Notes under the pieces: model-generated | What the model was told of the DNA's origin: nothing | What the model saw: the letters and a program-made list of their open reading frames with translations, nothing else | Databases searched by the model: none | Shown here: positions 62,777 through 64,000 of the stretch, one piece after another | Layout of the letters: each line of letters opens with the position of its first letter | How positions within the stretch are numbered: the first letter of the stretch is position 1 | Assembly: GCA_029974595.1 (NCBI GenBank) | Contig: JARKRC010000062.1 | Coordinates: forward strand, 62,001-126,000 | Direction: 5' to 3' | DNA from: Ereboglobus sp. | GTDB lineage: Bacteria; Verrucomicrobiota; Verrucomicrobiia; Opitutales; Opitutaceae | DNA: 64,000 nucleotides | Position numbers and translations under genes: made by a program

Positions 62777-64000
62777 ATGAATATCGTTCCGTCCCTTTCC
62801 GACTTCCTCCGCCTCTCCGGGCAAGGCAATGTCATTCCGGTTTACACCGACCTCATGGCCGATTTCGAGACGCCCGTCTCCGCTTACGCGAAACTCCGCG
62901 ACACCGGCCCATCCTATCTTCTCGAATCCGTCGAAGGCGGCGAAAACATCTCGCGCTACACCTTCATCGGCTGCCGCCCCCGCAAAATCTTCGTTTGCGG
63001 TCCCGCGACGACCGAAATTCGCACGCCCTCCTACGCGGACGGCGCGCCAGCCCGTATTGAAAAAATAAATACACCGTCCGATCCGCTGACCCTCATCGAG
63101 GACGAAATGCGTCCGCGCCGTCCCGTCACGATTCCGGGCCTGCCGCGTTTCATCGGCGGCGCCGTGGGGTTTGTCGGCTACGAATACATCACCCGCATCG
63201 AGCCCAGCGTGCCCGCCGCCCCGCCCGCGCCGGAAAACGATCCCGGCACTCCCCTGCTCTACTTCATGCTCACGGATTCGCTGCTCACTTTCGACCGTGC
63301 CAAGCAAACCCTCCGCCTCTGCGTCAACGCCCACATCCACAACGGCGACGCCACCGCCGCCTACGATGCCGCCGTCGCCGAGCTGCGCCATCTTCACACG
63401 CTTCTCAGCCGGCCCGGCACGCTCGCGCCCGCTCCGCTTGTCGAACCGCCTGCGCCCATCAGCGTCCCGCCCGGCAATTTTACGCGCGATGCTTTCGAGC
63501 GCGTTGTCGATTCCGTCAAGGAATACATCCGCGCCGGCGACATCATCCAGGTCGTCCCTTCGCAACGCTTCACCGCCCCGTTCAACAAAACCCCGCTCGA
63601 TCTCTACCGCGCGCTCCGCACGGTCAACCCATCGCCCTACATGTTCATCCTCGACACGGGCGACTACGCGATCGTCGGCGCGTCGCCCGAGGTTCATGTG
63701 CGGCTCACGGACGGCCTCGTCGAAATCCGCCCCATCGCCGGCACGCGCAAACGCGGCGCGACGCACGCCGACGATCTCGTACTCGAAAAAGACCTCCTTG
63801 CCGACGAAAAGGAACGCGCCGAGCACCTCATGCTCGTCGATCTCGCGCGCAACGACATCGGACGCGTCTGCGCTTACGGCACCGTCAGCGTCCCCGAGAT
63901 GATGGTCATCGAACGCTACTCGCACGTCATGCACATCGTCTCGCAAGTCGAGGGCCGCATCGCTCCCGGAAAAACCGCCTACGATCTCATGCGCGCCACT
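62777..64000 (+). CDS. trpE: Anthranilate synthase component I (runs off right edge)
   Basis: 408 codons are present, open to the window end. YLLESVEGGE holds the LLES tryptophan-feedback motif. RFIGGAVGFVGYE, the IRAGDIIQVVPSQRF block, RTVNPSPYMF, IVGASPEVHVR, PIAGTRKRG and DEKERAEHLMLVDLARNDIGRV are conserved chorismate-binding elements. It makes anthranilate from chorismate and glutamine or ammonia, the first step of tryptophan synthesis. The strong AGGAG in the preceding repeat sets the start. The final C-terminal part lies outside the window. Confidence 0.95.
   Translation, partial: MNIVPSLSDFLRLSGQGNVIPVYTDLMADFETPVSAYAKLRDTGPSYLLESVEGGENISRYTFIGCRPRKIFVCGPATTEIRTPSYADGAPARIEKINTPSDPLTLIEDEMRPRRPVTIPGLPRFIGGAVGFVGYEYITRIEPSVPAAPPAPENDPGTPLLYFMLTDSLLTFDRAKQTLRLCVNAHIHNGDATAAYDAAVAELRHLHTLLSRPGTLAPAPLVEPPAPISVPPGNFTRDAFERVVDSVKEYIRAGDIIQVVPSQRFTAPFNKTPLDLYRALRTVNPSPYMFILDTGDYAIVGASPEVHVRLTDGLVEIRPIAGTRKRGATHADDLVLEKDLLADEKERAEHLMLVDLARNDIGRVCAYGTVSVPEMMVIERYSHVMHIVSQVEGRIAPGKTAYDLMRAT

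Overview
The window (64 kb, GC-rich, dense on both strands, no rRNA or tRNA seen) looks like a chromosome segment of a Verrucomicrobiota bacterium, most likely an Opitutaceae-type gut anaerobe. This is an inference. It rests on the DUF1549/DUF1553 + DUF1501 gene pair typical of the Planctomycetes-Verrucomicrobia group, giant autotransporters with beta-strand repeats and chlamydial Pmp-like repeats, the scarcity of Shine-Dalgarno sites, an oxygen-sensitive glycyl radical enzyme with its activase, and enzymes for host or plant glycans (two sialidases, an alpha-galactosidase, a secreted bile-salt-hydrolase-like amidase, pectin enzymes).

Layout. 1-14.6 kb is mostly housekeeping: a partial murJ, a META lipoprotein, trpS, a small ribbon-helix-helix protein, an aspartate-type aminotransferase, gdhA, a SulP anion transporter, a secreted EEP hydrolase and an M48/Ste24 protease. 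It ends in a pectin module, a single-chain GH105-GH28 enzyme followed by a hexuronate transporter. 14.7-21.6 kb (minus strand) is a tightly coupled four-gene unit: RidA/chorismatase-like, DUF1549/DUF1553, DUF1501 and PPC-repeat protein, with 4-bp stop/start overlaps at two junctions. 21.8-43.9 kb (minus strand) is a glycan-utilisation region: choloylglycine-hydrolase-like amidase, sialidase, GH36 alpha-galactosidase, mutarotase-like protein, NPCBM-bearing putative glycosidase, TonB-dependent receptor and two autotransporters of about 1300 and 2200 residues. A frameshifted 5' fragment of malQ lies inside it.

43.9-51.9 kb is the most unusual part. It holds a decayed C-terminal piece of an N-acetylneuraminate lyase, several palindromes that could be operators, a GntR/LacI-type regulator, a glycyl-radical activase overlapping an uncharacterised glycyl radical enzyme (GRE), and a sialidase fused to NHL repeats with a Gly-rich C-terminal anchor. 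The GRE keeps its radical Gly and active-site Cys but lacks the Glu of the usual GCVE motif. I propose this is a regulated anaerobic pathway for a product of host-glycan breakdown. 52-58.4 kb carries an intact malQ, an orphan ABC-2-type ATPase, a Cu(+)-type P-type ATPase and cysS. 58.5-62.8 kb holds a Hen1-Pnkp RNA-repair cassette bracketed by two near-identical 85-bp direct repeats, the second of which supplies the ribosome-binding region of trpE. trpE runs off the right edge.
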